Part shown: piece by piece, positions 1 through 7,122 of the stretch
Layout: each line of letters starts with the position of its first letter
Numbering within the stretch: the stretch's first letter is position 1
Assembly: GCA_003559985.1 (NCBI GenBank)
Contig: PWJP01000006.1
Coordinates: forward strand, 1 to 27,316
Length of the DNA: 27,316 bases
From: Saprospirales bacterium
GTDB lineage: Bacteria; Bacteroidota; Bacteroidia; Chitinophagales; Saprospiraceae
Direction of reading: 5' to 3'
Position numbers and translations under genes: made by a program
Notes under the pieces: generated by a model
The model's database searches: none
Seen by the model: the letters and a program-made list of their open reading frames with translations, nothing else
What the model was told of the DNA's origin: nothing

Positions 1-230
1 ACGGCAAGTACAAACTCGAGGATGGAAAGGAGGTTGATGCTTCGGAACGTCAGAATCCAATTGACGAAGAGATTTACTACATAGTTCCGGAAAAGTGCAC
101 CGAGTGCGTCGGCTTTCACGAGGAGCCCCAGTGCGCGGCTGTCTGCCCCGTGGATTGCTGTGTTCCCGATCCCGACAGGGAGGAGTCTGAAGAGGTTCTA
201 CTTAAGAGAAAGGACGATCTTCACCTGTAA
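1..230 (+). CDS. Two-[4Fe-4S] ferredoxin, C-terminal part (5' end outside window)
   Basis: The frame is open from base 3 to a TAA at 228-230, giving 75 residues of the C-terminal half. It contains a classic cluster-binding motif, CTEC followed by GFHEEPQC and then AAVCPVDCC, i.e. C-x2-C-x8-C-x3-C-P. This is the second cluster motif of Allochromatium/YfhL-type dicluster ferredoxins, in which the loop between the second and third cysteines is enlarged. The protein would act as a cytoplasmic low-potential electron carrier; its partner cannot be read from this window. The tail is acidic/basic (DPDREESEE, LLKRKDDLHL), as is common in Bacteroidota homologues. The first cluster motif lies upstream, so the full length is unknown. 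The 3' end overlaps a doubtful minus-strand frame (202-462). Confidence 0.9.
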   Translation, partial: GKYKLEDGKEVDASERQNPIDEEIYYIVPEKCTECVGFHEEPQCAAVCPVDCCVPDPDREESEEVLLKRKDDLHL

Positions 231-462
231 ATAACTGAACCGCCTTTACTCCCGGGACCCCTTTTATCAAAATTTTTTCACCCCATTTGCTCCGGTTTTG
301 CAAGCTGGGATAGTAGATTATTGTACCAACCGAATCCGAATTTTCGAAAGGCAAGTACTGAGAAAATCCGGCCCGACTCAGGGTAGGCCAATAGTCTGTA
401 TGATTCATTTCTTCGCGGATCCAGCTCTTCAAAAACTGATAAATCTGCTGACTGAGAGGCAT
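202..462 (-). CDS. Doubtful small ORF, 86 codons, unknown function
   Basis: This open frame runs from an ATG at 462 to a TAA at 202 and overlaps the ferredoxin 3' end by 29 bases. The translation looks protein-like (KSWIREEMNHTDYWPTLSRA, then FSQYLPFENSDS and IIYYPSLQNRSKWGEK), with ordinary codon choice, but I recognise no family. Against it: the ATG directly abuts the poly-U tract of the tRNA-Ser terminator (463-503), leaving no room for a promoter or ribosome binding site, and an internal ATG (codon 19) also lacks a visible signal. It may be the decayed tail of a gene, a small gene read through the terminator, or chance. Confidence 0.25.
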   Translation of the reverse strand: MPLSQQIYQFLKSWIREEMNHTDYWPTLSRAGFSQYLPFENSDSVGTIIYYPSLQNRSKWGEKILIKGVPGVKAVQLFTGEDRPFS

Positions 463-503
463 AAAAAAAGCCCGGGAACTATATGAAGTTACTGCCGGGC
501 TTT
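463..503 (-). terminator. Rho-independent terminator of tRNA-Ser
   Basis: Arms AAAGCCCGG (467-475) and CCGGGCTTT (495-503) form a perfect 9-bp stem. On the minus strand the stem is followed by a run of seven T (plus-strand A463-A469). It starts 3 bases past the CCA end of the tRNA, so it most likely ends that transcript. The 19-base loop contains a further AACT/AGTT pairing. Confidence 0.85.
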
Positions 504-505
504 GG

Positions 506-596
506 TGGCGGAGGAGGAGGGATTCGAACCCCCGGTACCCTCTCGGGCACGCCGGTTTTCAAGACCGGTGCATTAAGCCAGCTCTGCCACTCCTCC
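506..596 (-). tRNA. tRNA-Ser(UGA)
   Basis: Read on the minus strand, the 91-nt sequence begins GGAGGAG and ends CTCCTCC-G-CCA, giving a perfect 7-bp acceptor stem and an encoded CCA. The anticodon stem-loop CCGGT-CTTGAAA-ACCGG places the anticodon TGA at plus positions 559-561. A long variable arm, typical of serine tRNAs, follows, and the T arm contains GGTTCGAATCC. It reads UCA and other UCN codons by wobble. Confidence 0.97.
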
Positions 597-651
597 AAAA
601 AATTTTACAACCTTATTTAATCACAGCCGAGGGACTTTTTCTCAGCGGCTG

Positions 652-682
652 CAAAATTAAGGCTTTTTTTGGAAGCAAAAAA
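652..682 (-). promoter_or_regulatory. Likely tRNA-Ser promoter
   Basis: On the minus strand TAATTTTG (plus 652-659) matches the Bacteroidota -7 consensus TAnnTTTG exactly. A TTTT at plus 679-682 sits 19 bases upstream as a -33 element (consensus TTTG). A TTTG at 16-base spacing is an alternative. The predicted start is about 50 bases before the tRNA 5' end. Confidence 0.5.
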
Positions 683-709
683 TTCCCCGTGTTTTTTTGT
701 GAGAAAAAA

Positions 710-2242
710 TCAGAGGTTCTCAATATTACTAAGGTACTTTTCAGCCTGTTTTTTTAACTCCTTGCGATACTCTTCATCCATTTTATTGAGCAAATTATAC
801 ATCATGGACATCCTGTGATTTTTTTCCAGAAGCTTCTCGTGCTTCATCAGGAAGTTCCAGTACAGGCTGTTAAAGGGACAGGCATCCTCACCGGTTTTCT
901 TTTTGGGATCGTACTTGCAGTTTTTGCAGTAGTCGGACATCTTATTGATGTAATTGGCGGAGGAAATATAGGGTTTGGTAGCCAAAAGGCCCCCGTCAGC
1001 GTACTGGCTCATTCCCCTTGTGTTGGTGATTTCCACCCACTCAATAGCATCGATATATATTCCGAGGTACCAGGCATCCACCTCATCGGGAGAGCAGCCG
1101 GCCAGCAGTGCAAAATTTCCCGTGACCATCAATCGCTGAATGTGATGGGCATAAGCGTGATCCAGTGATTGATTGATGGCGTGATGAAGGCAATTCATTT
1201 TGGTTTCTCCCGTCCAGTACCAGGAAGGCAGCGGTGTCGTGTGTTCAAAGTAATTTTTGGTGAAGTACTCTGGTACTTTTGCCCAATATATTCCGCGCAT
1301 GTACTCACGCCACCCTAAAATCTGACGAATAAAGCCCTCTACCTGTGTCAGTTTTTTCTCATCTTCTTCATCCCCATCCATTCGTTCTTCTACAGCCCGG
1401 ATTACCTCGAGCGGATGGAGCAGTTTGACATTCAGAGCAAAAGATAATCTGGAGTGAAATAAAAAGGGTGAACGGCTGGTCATGGCATCCTGATACTTAC
1501 CGAAATTTGGCAAAAGCTGGTCTATGAAATAGTCAAGGGCTTTTTTGGCCTCCTCTCTGGTAAGAGGCCATCTCAATGTGCGATCCTCGAGGCGCCCCAT
1601 GGTTTGAATGCCCGCGCTTTCAATCTTCTCCATCAGGTCGCCCACTTCTGTTTCAAACAAATTGAAGGAAGGTATTTCCACACCGGCCGGAATCTTTTTA
1701 CGGTTTTCCCTGTCGTAGTTCCACCTGCCGCCGAGGGGTTCATCGCCCTGCATCAGCACATTGTATTTTTTTCGCATGTGGCGGTAAAATCGCTCCATCA
1801 AAAATTCTCGCTCGCCAAAATAATCCTTCACCTCCTCCCTCTCAGTGAGAAAATGCTCTGTATCAAAAACCTCGGAAGGGACATTGATTTCCCCGCAAAT
1901 TTCCTTGAGCTGTTGGTCGAGTCTGTACTCATCGGGCAACTGATACTCAAACTTTTCGATATTGAGTCTCTGGATGAGCATCTGAATATTTTCACCAAGG
2001 TCCTGGAGGTTCTTTGGGTGGTCGATTTCAAGGTATATCACGCGGTTTCCCCGGTCTCTCAGTTGATCAGCAAAGGCTCTCATTGCGAGGAAGAAGGCCA
2101 GGACTTTTTGAATGTGATGGGTCACATAATCCGTTTCCTGCCTCATTTCAAACATACAGTAAGTCACCTCATCATCCTCCTGGTCGTACCACTGGTGGTC
2201 TGCGTTGAGTTGGTCTCCGAGAATTAGTCTGAGTTTTTTCAA
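710..2242 (-). CDS. Iron-sulfur (6-4) photolyase / bacterial cryptochrome (PhrB-type)
   Basis: This 510-residue protein belongs to the deoxyribodipyrimidine photolyase-related family (FeS-BCP, prokaryotic (6-4) photolyases), which repairs UV (6-4) photoproducts using FAD and blue light. The N-terminus KKLRLILGDQLN is the Rossmann strand of the antenna domain. The four cysteines expected to ligate the [4Fe-4S] cluster are C351, C439, C442 and C455, each one residue beyond the ligands I recall for Agrobacterium PhrB. The tandem histidines in AYAHHIQRLMV (H366/H367) match the PhrB active-site pair. The C-terminal FAD-binding helical part (about 200-465) contains WVEITNTRGMSQYADGG. The start is a TTG at 2242: an in-frame TAA lies eight codons upstream with no ATG between, and the next internal Met would delete the first beta strand. 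It stands alone as a minus-strand gene between tRNA-Ser and folD. Confidence 0.93.
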   Translation of the reverse strand: MKKLRLILGDQLNADHQWYDQEDDEVTYCMFEMRQETDYVTHHIQKVLAFFLAMRAFADQLRDRGNRVIYLEIDHPKNLQDLGENIQMLIQRLNIEKFEYQLPDEYRLDQQLKEICGEINVPSEVFDTEHFLTEREEVKDYFGEREFLMERFYRHMRKKYNVLMQGDEPLGGRWNYDRENRKKIPAGVEIPSFNLFETEVGDLMEKIESAGIQTMGRLEDRTLRWPLTREEAKKALDYFIDQLLPNFGKYQDAMTSRSPFLFHSRLSFALNVKLLHPLEVIRAVEERMDGDEEDEKKLTQVEGFIRQILGWREYMRGIYWAKVPEYFTKNYFEHTTPLPSWYWTGETKMNCLHHAINQSLDHAYAHHIQRLMVTGNFALLAGCSPDEVDAWYLGIYIDAIEWVEITNTRGMSQYADGGLLATKPYISSANYINKMSDYCKNCKYDPKKKTGEDACPFNSLYWNFLMKHEKLLEKNHRMSMMYNLLNKMDEEYRKELKKQAEKYLSNIENL

Positions 2243-2474
2243 GCCTGGTGCTTTTGTGTATAATTATCAATATATATAAGTCGCAAGTAGGAGACAAAAG
2301 AAAGCAGTCGTAAGTTTTGATTACATGAGGTGAATTCCAATATTGACCAATGTTCCTGATCATTTTTCCGGTCGGTGTTGAATATTGAAACCCCGGAATT
2401 TTGGTTGAAGAAAGGGGTAAAATTGCCCTTCGTTTGTCCAATTTCCCTTAATTTGGCGCAAAAATCCGCAAAGC

Positions 2475-3356
2475 ATGAAATTATTAGATGGGAAAAAACT
2501 CTCGGTCGAGATAAAGGACGAAATGGCCGGGGAAGTTAGCGAAATTGTAAAATCCGGCCAAAGACCGCCTCACCTCGCTGCCGTTCTGGTGGGCAGTAAT
2601 CCGGCATCCACTTTTTACGTCAAGAGCAAGGTGAAAAACTGTAAAAAAATCGGTTTCGAATCCACGCTGATTGAGAAATCCGCAGATACTTCAGAAGCGG
2701 AATTGCTCGGAATCATTGACCAACTCAACCAACGGGACGATATCGACGGCTATATAGTGCAACTGCCCCTACCCGACCACATAGATGAGGAGCGCGTCAA
2801 TCTGGCCATCGACCACCGAAAAGATGTAGATGGATTTCACCCGGTGAATTTTGGGAGGATGGCTCAGGGAATGCCAGCGTTTTTGCCCGCCACTCCCTAC
2901 GGCATTCTGATGATGCTGGAAAGATACGACATTGACACTACCGGCAAACACTGTGTAGTAGTCGGAAGATCCAATATAGTGGGAACTCCGATGTCCATAT
3001 TGATGTCCAGGAAAAACAAGCCGGGTAATTGCACGGTCACTCTCACTCACTCCAGAACCAAAGACATTGGTGCAGAACTCCGCCGGGCAGATATTGTAAT
3101 TGCCGCCATAGGAAAACCAAATTTTGTTACAGCGGACATGATCAAAGAAGGGGCTGTTGTCATTGATGTGGGGATAAACCGCGTTGAAGATAGCAGCAAG
3201 AAGAAAGGATATCGAATTGTAGGAGATGTGGATTTTGACAATGTGAGCCCAAAGTGTAGTTACATTACCCCGGTTCCGGGAGGCGTCGGACTGATGACCG
3301 TAACGGCTCTGTTAAAAAACACCCTCCACGCAAGGAATAAGTCAATTTACTCCTAA
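2475..3356 (+). CDS. folD: Bifunctional methylenetetrahydrofolate dehydrogenase / methenyltetrahydrofolate cyclohydrolase
   Basis: The 293-residue cytoplasmic FolD interconverts 5,10-methylene-THF, 5,10-methenyl-THF and 10-formyl-THF using NADP, supplying one-carbon units for purines and fMet-tRNA. Family motifs appear in order: VGSNPASTFYVKSK with the catalytic Tyr/Lys, YIVQLPLPDH, KDVDGFHPVN, PATPYGI, the dinucleotide-binding VVVGRSNIVGTPMS, CTVTLTHSRT, VIDVGINRV and PVPGGVGLMTVT. The length is typical. The PATPYG form instead of PCTP is usual in Bacteroidota. The ATG at 2475 gives the conserved MKLLDGKKLS start. The gene precedes prmA by 15 bases on the same strand, so the two are probably cotranscribed. 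Confidence 0.97.
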   Translation: MKLLDGKKLSVEIKDEMAGEVSEIVKSGQRPPHLAAVLVGSNPASTFYVKSKVKNCKKIGFESTLIEKSADTSEAELLGIIDQLNQRDDIDGYIVQLPLPDHIDEERVNLAIDHRKDVDGFHPVNFGRMAQGMPAFLPATPYGILMMLERYDIDTTGKHCVVVGRSNIVGTPMSILMSRKNKPGNCTVTLTHSRTKDIGAELRRADIVIAAIGKPNFVTADMIKEGAVVIDVGINRVEDSSKKKGYRIVGDVDFDNVSPKCSYITPVPGGVGLMTVTALLKNTLHARNKSIYS

Positions 3357-3371
3357 AAAAAACCTATATTG

Positions 3372-4226
3372 ATGTTTGATAATATCACACCCTGGTGGGT
3401 GATAAGTGTACCCAAACAAGGGACACCGGAAGATAAACTCGATCTACTGACTTACACCCATCAACTGGCCGGTTCCGAAGAGCGGGAAAGTGCCTGGCTG
3501 TTTTATATTCCCGAATCCGAATCTCAGTCACTGGAGAAATTTGAGAAGAGTTTGAAGGAGGCGGGAATCCCGTATGAGACAAAGCTACAACAACCAGAGA
3601 ACTGGAATAAAAAGTGGGAGGATTCCATAAAGCCGGTAGAAATAGGAACCTCCTGGTACATCCGTGCACCCTTTCATCCCGAAAAGCCCGGATTTGAAAA
3701 TACTCTAATCATTGAACCCAAAATGGCTTTTGGAACGGGGCACCACCCCACCACCCAGATGATGCTGAAAATGATGGAGCGGTTAGACCTGCAATTGAAG
3801 CGCGTATGCGACCTGGGCTGTGGCAGTGGAATACTCTCCATCGCTGCAGAAAAACTGGGGGCTGCACATGTAACGGCTATTGACCACGATCCCATCTGCA
3901 CGGAAAACACCCGGGCCAATGTTCGGGCAAACAACTGCAGCGCCATCGAAGTCAAAAGAGAAACTGCAGGAACTTTGGAAGATTTGAGGTACGACATAGT
4001 GCTGGCCAACATCAACCTGAACGTATTAACAGACCAAATGCACAACATTGAGACCATGCTGGTGCCCGGTGGAGATCTTTTGCTGTCAGGGATTCTGAGA
4101 AAAGACCGGGAAAAGATACTCGATGCAACGGAGGAACTCAATTACATCGACTCCCTGGAAGATAATGACACAGATTGGATTTGCTTACATTTGAGAAAGA
4201 AGATCATCCCGATTAAAACGCCGTGA
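3372..4226 (+). CDS. prmA: Ribosomal protein L11 methyltransferase
   Basis: This SAM-dependent methyltransferase trimethylates ribosomal protein L11. The 284-residue sequence has a short N-terminal L11-recognition domain (about 1-95) and a class I methyltransferase domain. Diagnostic motifs are EPKMAFGTGHHPTT (the PrmA signature), DLGCGSGILSIAA (SAM motif I), TAIDHDP (acidic ribose-binding end of strand 2) and DIVLANINLNVL (motif IV, with the NIN replacing the usual NPPY). The likely start is the ATG at 3372 (MFDNITPWWVI); the TTG one codon earlier is possible but unnecessary. It lies 15 bases after folD and is followed by a terminator hairpin about 130 bases downstream, closing a two-gene unit. 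Confidence 0.95.
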   Translation: MFDNITPWWVISVPKQGTPEDKLDLLTYTHQLAGSEERESAWLFYIPESESQSLEKFEKSLKEAGIPYETKLQQPENWNKKWEDSIKPVEIGTSWYIRAPFHPEKPGFENTLIIEPKMAFGTGHHPTTQMMLKMMERLDLQLKRVCDLGCGSGILSIAAEKLGAAHVTAIDHDPICTENTRANVRANNCSAIEVKRETAGTLEDLRYDIVLANINLNVLTDQMHNIETMLVPGGDLLLSGILRKDREKILDATEELNYIDSLEDNDTDWICLHLRKKIIPIKTP

Positions 4227-4354
4227 TGACTTAATCATCAGATTCAAACTGATGCTTTCTGATACGCCGAAAAAAACAATTATCCATATCTCGGGGACTG
4301 AAAAATAATTTGAAACCGCTATAGATTGGTGTCATAGTAACAATTGAAAGAAAG

Positions 4355-4389
4355 CGCATATCCTACATTACCGGGTATGCGTTTTTTTT
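4355..4389 (+). terminator. Rho-independent terminator downstream of prmA
   Basis: Arms CGCATATCC (4355-4363) and GGGTATGCG (4373-4381) form a 9-bp stem with one G-T pair and a 9-base loop, followed by eight T (4382-4389). It lies about 130 bases past prmA and is the first clear stop signal for the folD-prmA transcript; it could instead end a short RNA that starts within the gap. Confidence 0.85.
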
Positions 4390-4599
4390 AATCCCTATTC
4401 ACTAGTTAACCCAATTCTAGATTCTATCCTGGTCGGATAGTTACTTTAAATCGCTATTCCATTTGGGCTGGAGAAAGTTTAAGCGATTGGGAAGGAAAAA
4501 CAATCAAGAGGGAGTGTTCAAGATAGAAAAAAAGTTGATCCGGGGAGAATATTGGACCAGATTTGCGACATGGATTTAGTCGAAATATGACCCGGAGAG

Positions 4600-4646
4600 C
4601 AAAAAAAAGACCCGTAACACGTTAGCTACGGGTCATTTTCTTTTTT
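4600..4646. terminator. Bidirectional hairpin terminator
   Basis: GACCCGTA (4609-4616) and TACGGGTC (4627-4634) form a perfect 8-bp stem with a 10-base loop. On the minus strand it is followed by eight T (plus A601-A608 of the 4600 block), and on the plus strand by ATTTTCTTTTTT. It fits best as the end of a minus-strand transcript arriving from the two promoters at 5056-5088 and 5207-5239. Confidence 0.75.
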
Positions 4647-4737
4647 CTGGGGTTACCAGCAAAGTAATAGTGAATTATTAATAATCAATAAAATACAAAT
4701 AACTATAATAAAAATACATTAAATTATAGTTGTATTA

Positions 4738-4770
4738 TTTGGATATAAAACATATCCATTATTATATTTG
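4738..4770 (+). promoter_or_regulatory. Exact-consensus Bacteroidota promoter
   Basis: TTTG at 4738-4741, a 21-base spacer, then TATATTTG at 4763-4770. This matches TTTG-N19-21-TAnnTTTG at every fixed position. The predicted start is near 4776-4778. No long gene follows; instead a strong terminator ends about 70 bases later, implying a small RNA. Confidence 0.7.
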
Positions 4771-4776
4771 CATCCA

Positions 4777-4846
4777 ACAACGGAAATTGGTTATTTTGGG
4801 GTTTTTAATAAAGGTGTGTATCATAAGCGATGCACACCTTTTTTTA
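4777..4846 (+). ncRNA. Candidate small RNA of about 70 nt
   Basis: A consensus promoter (4738-4770) predicts a start near 4777, and a terminator with arms AAAGGTGTGTATC (4810-4822) and GATGCACACCTTT (4829-4841) plus a T run ends it near 4846. The 13-bp stem has one G-T wobble and a 6-base loop. The intervening 33 bases carry no sensible reading frame. The RNA would be antisense to the 3' part of a minus-strand transcript that starts near 5050 and contains a 21-codon hydrophobic frame. The start is estimated from the promoter, not measured. I recognise no RNA family. Confidence 0.5.
4810..4845 (+). terminator. Rho-independent terminator of the small RNA candidate
   Basis: A 13-bp stem (4810-4822 with 4829-4841, one G-T pair), a 6-base loop and a run of T through 4845. 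On the minus strand the stem is followed only by TTTATTAAAA, so termination should be stronger on the plus strand. Confidence 0.8.
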
Positions 4847-4950
4847 TGCCTCATTCCGAAGTTAAACCTGCAAAGGGTTTCCTTGCAGACTTTTATGCCT
4901 AAATTATTTTTTGTGATGGATAAACCATCAACCTGGTTTTGTCTAGTTCC

Positions 4951-5016
4951 TTATAATCCGTCGATATCTTCACCGATAATAGTAAGGAGCATCAGAAGTA
5001 GTTGAAGAAAATTCAT
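4951..5016 (-). CDS. Candidate 21-aa hydrophobic peptide
   Basis: An ATG at 5016 opens 21 codons ending in TAA at 4951. The peptide begins MNFLQLLLMLLTII and ends GEDIDGL: a hydrophobic helix of about 14 residues, just long enough for membrane insertion, followed by an acidic tail. An exact-consensus promoter (5056-5088, minus) lies upstream and would leave a leader of about 35 nt. Downstream on the same strand, hairpins at about 4868-4888 and 4810-4841 lead to a U8 terminator at 4600-4646. The layout (short hydrophobic peptide, structured mRNA, opposing small RNA) resembles type I toxin-antitoxin loci, but I know no matching family and a frame this short can arise by chance. Confidence 0.35.
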   Translation of the reverse strand: MNFLQLLLMLLTIIGEDIDGL

Positions 5017-5055
5017 GGTCAAACAGTTTTAATGGTTTACAAAATTACTATACCA

Positions 5056-5088
5056 CAAAGGTAAGTTGGGTCTGACCAGTGCTTCAAA
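5056..5088 (-). promoter_or_regulatory. Exact-consensus Bacteroidota promoter
   Basis: On the minus strand TTTG (plus 5085-5088), a 21-base spacer and TACCTTTG (plus 5056-5063) match the consensus at every fixed position. The predicted start is near 5050, about 35 bases before the ATG of the 21-codon frame. No other minus-strand gene lies downstream before prmA's 3' region. Confidence 0.7.
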
Positions 5089-5206
5089 ACAGTTATTCAA
5101 AATCCAGGACTATCGATATGCCGATAAACTACCACTAGCAAACACGTTAGTTTGCTGGTCTTCAACTAATTACTATATTCCTTTTAGCAGGAATTAAATT
5201 CTTTTA

Positions 5207-5239
5207 CAAAGGTAAGGCAAGGGTTTTTCTTGCATGAAA
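5207..5239 (-). promoter_or_regulatory. Second minus-strand promoter, near consensus
   Basis: On the minus strand TTTC (plus 5236-5239), a 21-base spacer and TACCTTTG (plus 5207-5214): seven of eight -7 plus spacing features are ideal, with G to C in the -33. It lies about 150 bases upstream of the first minus promoter and shares an 11-base block (ACAAAGGTAAG on plus) with it. The transcript would begin near 5200 and run over a hairpin with arms AGCAAAC/GTTTGCT at about 5136-5155. Confidence 0.55.
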
Positions 5240-5332
5240 CGAAAGTTCAATTTTTAAGACAGGCTATTTTGCAGTATTTTAGTGGCGACAAATCAACCAA
5301 ACCATTGTATTTCAGTGCAATATGCATGCCAT

Positions 5333-6844
5333 ATGAAAATGCTAAAAGAATTAATTGACCTGCTTCCCCCAGAAAAAATAGCTCAAATTGAATTGATAGG
5401 AAGCAAAAGCAACTCAGACACCCAGCTTGAAAAACTTTACAGAGGGTTGCAAAAGAGAGAATTTTCATCCGAGGAGGAAGCCATAGAGAAACTTTATGGT
5501 AGCCAGAAAAATAGCGGTGCTACCTTTGCCAAGTTGCGGGAAAGGCTAAGAGATCGATTGCTCAACACTCTGTTTTTTGTGGATGTAAATAAGCCAAAAT
5601 TTTCGGAACACCCGCTTGCAGTGGTAAACTGTCACCAACAATATGCACAATTCAAAATCCTCCTAGTCAAATCCGCCAGGAAAACAGGAATCTGGTTGGC
5701 AGAGGGCTTGTTAGAATACACCCAAAAATACGAGCTGACTGAGCTGACTTACTTAATCACAACGGATCTAAAGTACCACTACGGCACACTGGAGATCAAC
5801 AAACCCAAATACCTTAAATTTGACAGTATCCAAAAGAAAAGTCTGGAGCAACTTCAAGACGAAAACCTGGCGATGGATGGATATCATCTATTCTTCCTTA
5901 AAGATATGGGAAAAAATAAAACCTCTCTAGCTGACATCAATAATCAGTGGCTCACTATGGACGCTGTTTTGAAAGAAAAATTTACCCACGAAGCGACCAG
6001 CAGGTTTTTACACTACTATTCTAATGCTTATGCTGAATACCAATTTTTAAATGGGGATTATCCTGCAATAATACCTGTGATACAAAAATCTATTAAGTAC
6101 CTATATGCAAAGAAAAACCTGCACAAGCCCATCGCTTTTAGTATGTACCGTATATTACTTATGGCTCATTTTAATCTGAGGCAGCTAAAAGAAGCTATTG
6201 AAATTTCTAATAGCATTGAAAATTTGACGGTAGAAAACCAACACAATTGGTTCGTCATACGCTATTTCAAGGCACTTTTTTACATCCACAAGCGAGAATA
6301 TGAATCCGCCGAGCAAATAAAAGTATCAACCTTCAAAACCCGGGAAATCGATGACCTAAAATCAGGCTTGTTTGAAATATGGAGAACGTTGGAGGCTTAC
6401 CTTGAATTTTTGGCTGTGTACCGGGAAGGTACAAGTAAAAAAAACAGGGAGGGGAGCTTCAGATTAAACAAATTTCTCAACCAGGTGCCTCTTTACCAAA
6501 AGGACAAAACCCGTCGCAATGTGACCATCCTTCTGGTACAATTGCTCTTTTTCCTCGCGCGCAATAATTACGGCAGATACATCGATCGAATGGATGCGTT
6601 GACTCAGTACAGACAGCGCTACCTTAAAGAGAACAACACCTTTCGATCCAACTGTATGATTCGCATGATGGTGAAGGTGGGAAAATACGGCTTCCATCCA
6701 AAGCGGGTTAAATCCTACACCAAAAAAGATCTATGGAAACTAAAATCCCGTCAGGCTGAACTCTCCAGCAGATCCTCAGAAGTAGAAATAATCCCCTATG
6801 AAGACATGTGGGACATGGTAATGGATATGCTGGAACGGAATTAA
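5333..6844 (+). CDS. Unrecognised helical (TPR-like) protein, about 503 aa
   Basis: I recognise no named family. The sequence has no signal peptide or membrane segment and appears all-helical and basic. The first 110 residues (MKMLKELIDLLPPEKIAQIE, then a charged LYRGLQKREF and KLRERLRDRLLNTLFF) resemble a short helical N-terminal domain. The middle and C-terminal parts show degenerate helix-pair repeats (ASRFLHYYSNAYAEYQFLNG, SMYRILLMAHFNLRQLKEAI, FVIRYFKALFYIHKREYESA) like a TPR solenoid. I chose the ATG at 5333; a GTG at 5282 adds 17 residues of less protein-like sequence, and an ATG at 5339 is also possible. The gene looks more AT-rich than its neighbours and stands alone beside the RNA-rich gap, suggesting accessory rather than core function. 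A cytoplasmic scaffold or regulator role is a guess. Confidence 0.8.
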   Translation: MKMLKELIDLLPPEKIAQIELIGSKSNSDTQLEKLYRGLQKREFSSEEEAIEKLYGSQKNSGATFAKLRERLRDRLLNTLFFVDVNKPKFSEHPLAVVNCHQQYAQFKILLVKSARKTGIWLAEGLLEYTQKYELTELTYLITTDLKYHYGTLEINKPKYLKFDSIQKKSLEQLQDENLAMDGYHLFFLKDMGKNKTSLADINNQWLTMDAVLKEKFTHEATSRFLHYYSNAYAEYQFLNGDYPAIIPVIQKSIKYLYAKKNLHKPIAFSMYRILLMAHFNLRQLKEAIEISNSIENLTVENQHNWFVIRYFKALFYIHKREYESAEQIKVSTFKTREIDDLKSGLFEIWRTLEAYLEFLAVYREGTSKKNREGSFRLNKFLNQVPLYQKDKTRRNVTILLVQLLFFLARNNYGRYIDRMDALTQYRQRYLKENNTFRSNCMIRMMVKVGKYGFHPKRVKSYTKKDLWKLKSRQAELSSRSSEVEIIPYEDMWDMVMDMLERN

Positions 6845-7065
6845 GAGAAAACCTACTTCGAATAATTCTCACTCTGACATTCGATCAACAACTCATTTTG
6901 TTGTCTTAAAAAACCACTACATTATGAAGGGTAAACCAAATTTAACCTACTCTAAGAACACCTCTGTCAATTAGGCCATAATACTATAAACAAAAGTGGG
7001 TTTGTATTCATATAATCAGTGAAAAACAATCCGCAGTTAACTATTGGGTAAAATTCCCGATTAGG

Positions 7066-7098
7066 TTTAAGCGGTTTCTATAAAATGCCTTACCTTTA
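7066..7098 (+). promoter_or_regulatory. Likely promoter of the GH3-family gene
   Basis: TTTA (7066-7069), a 21-base spacer and TACCTTTA (7091-7098). Both elements differ from TTTG/TAnnTTTG only in the final G to A. The predicted start near 7104 leaves a leader of about 19 bases before the ATG at 7123. Confidence 0.45.
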
Positions 7099-7122
7099 TC
7101 CTGACAATCAATGTAAATCCAA

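Noticed and set aside
2475..3356. FolD substitutions (PATPYG for PCTP, GGVGLMT for GGVGPMT)
   Set aside because: The first is common in Bacteroidota and the second is a single conservative loop change; no sign of lost function.
3674..4141. 155-codon minus-strand frame inside prmA
   Set aside because: Serine-rich translation typical of antisense frames; prmA carries all family motifs on the plus strand.
4730..5005. Plus-strand 91-codon frame with a hydrophobic N-terminal half
   Set aside because: It overlaps the exact-consensus promoter and runs straight through the terminator at 4810-4845, and is complementary to the 21-codon minus frame; composition reflects AT-rich DNA.
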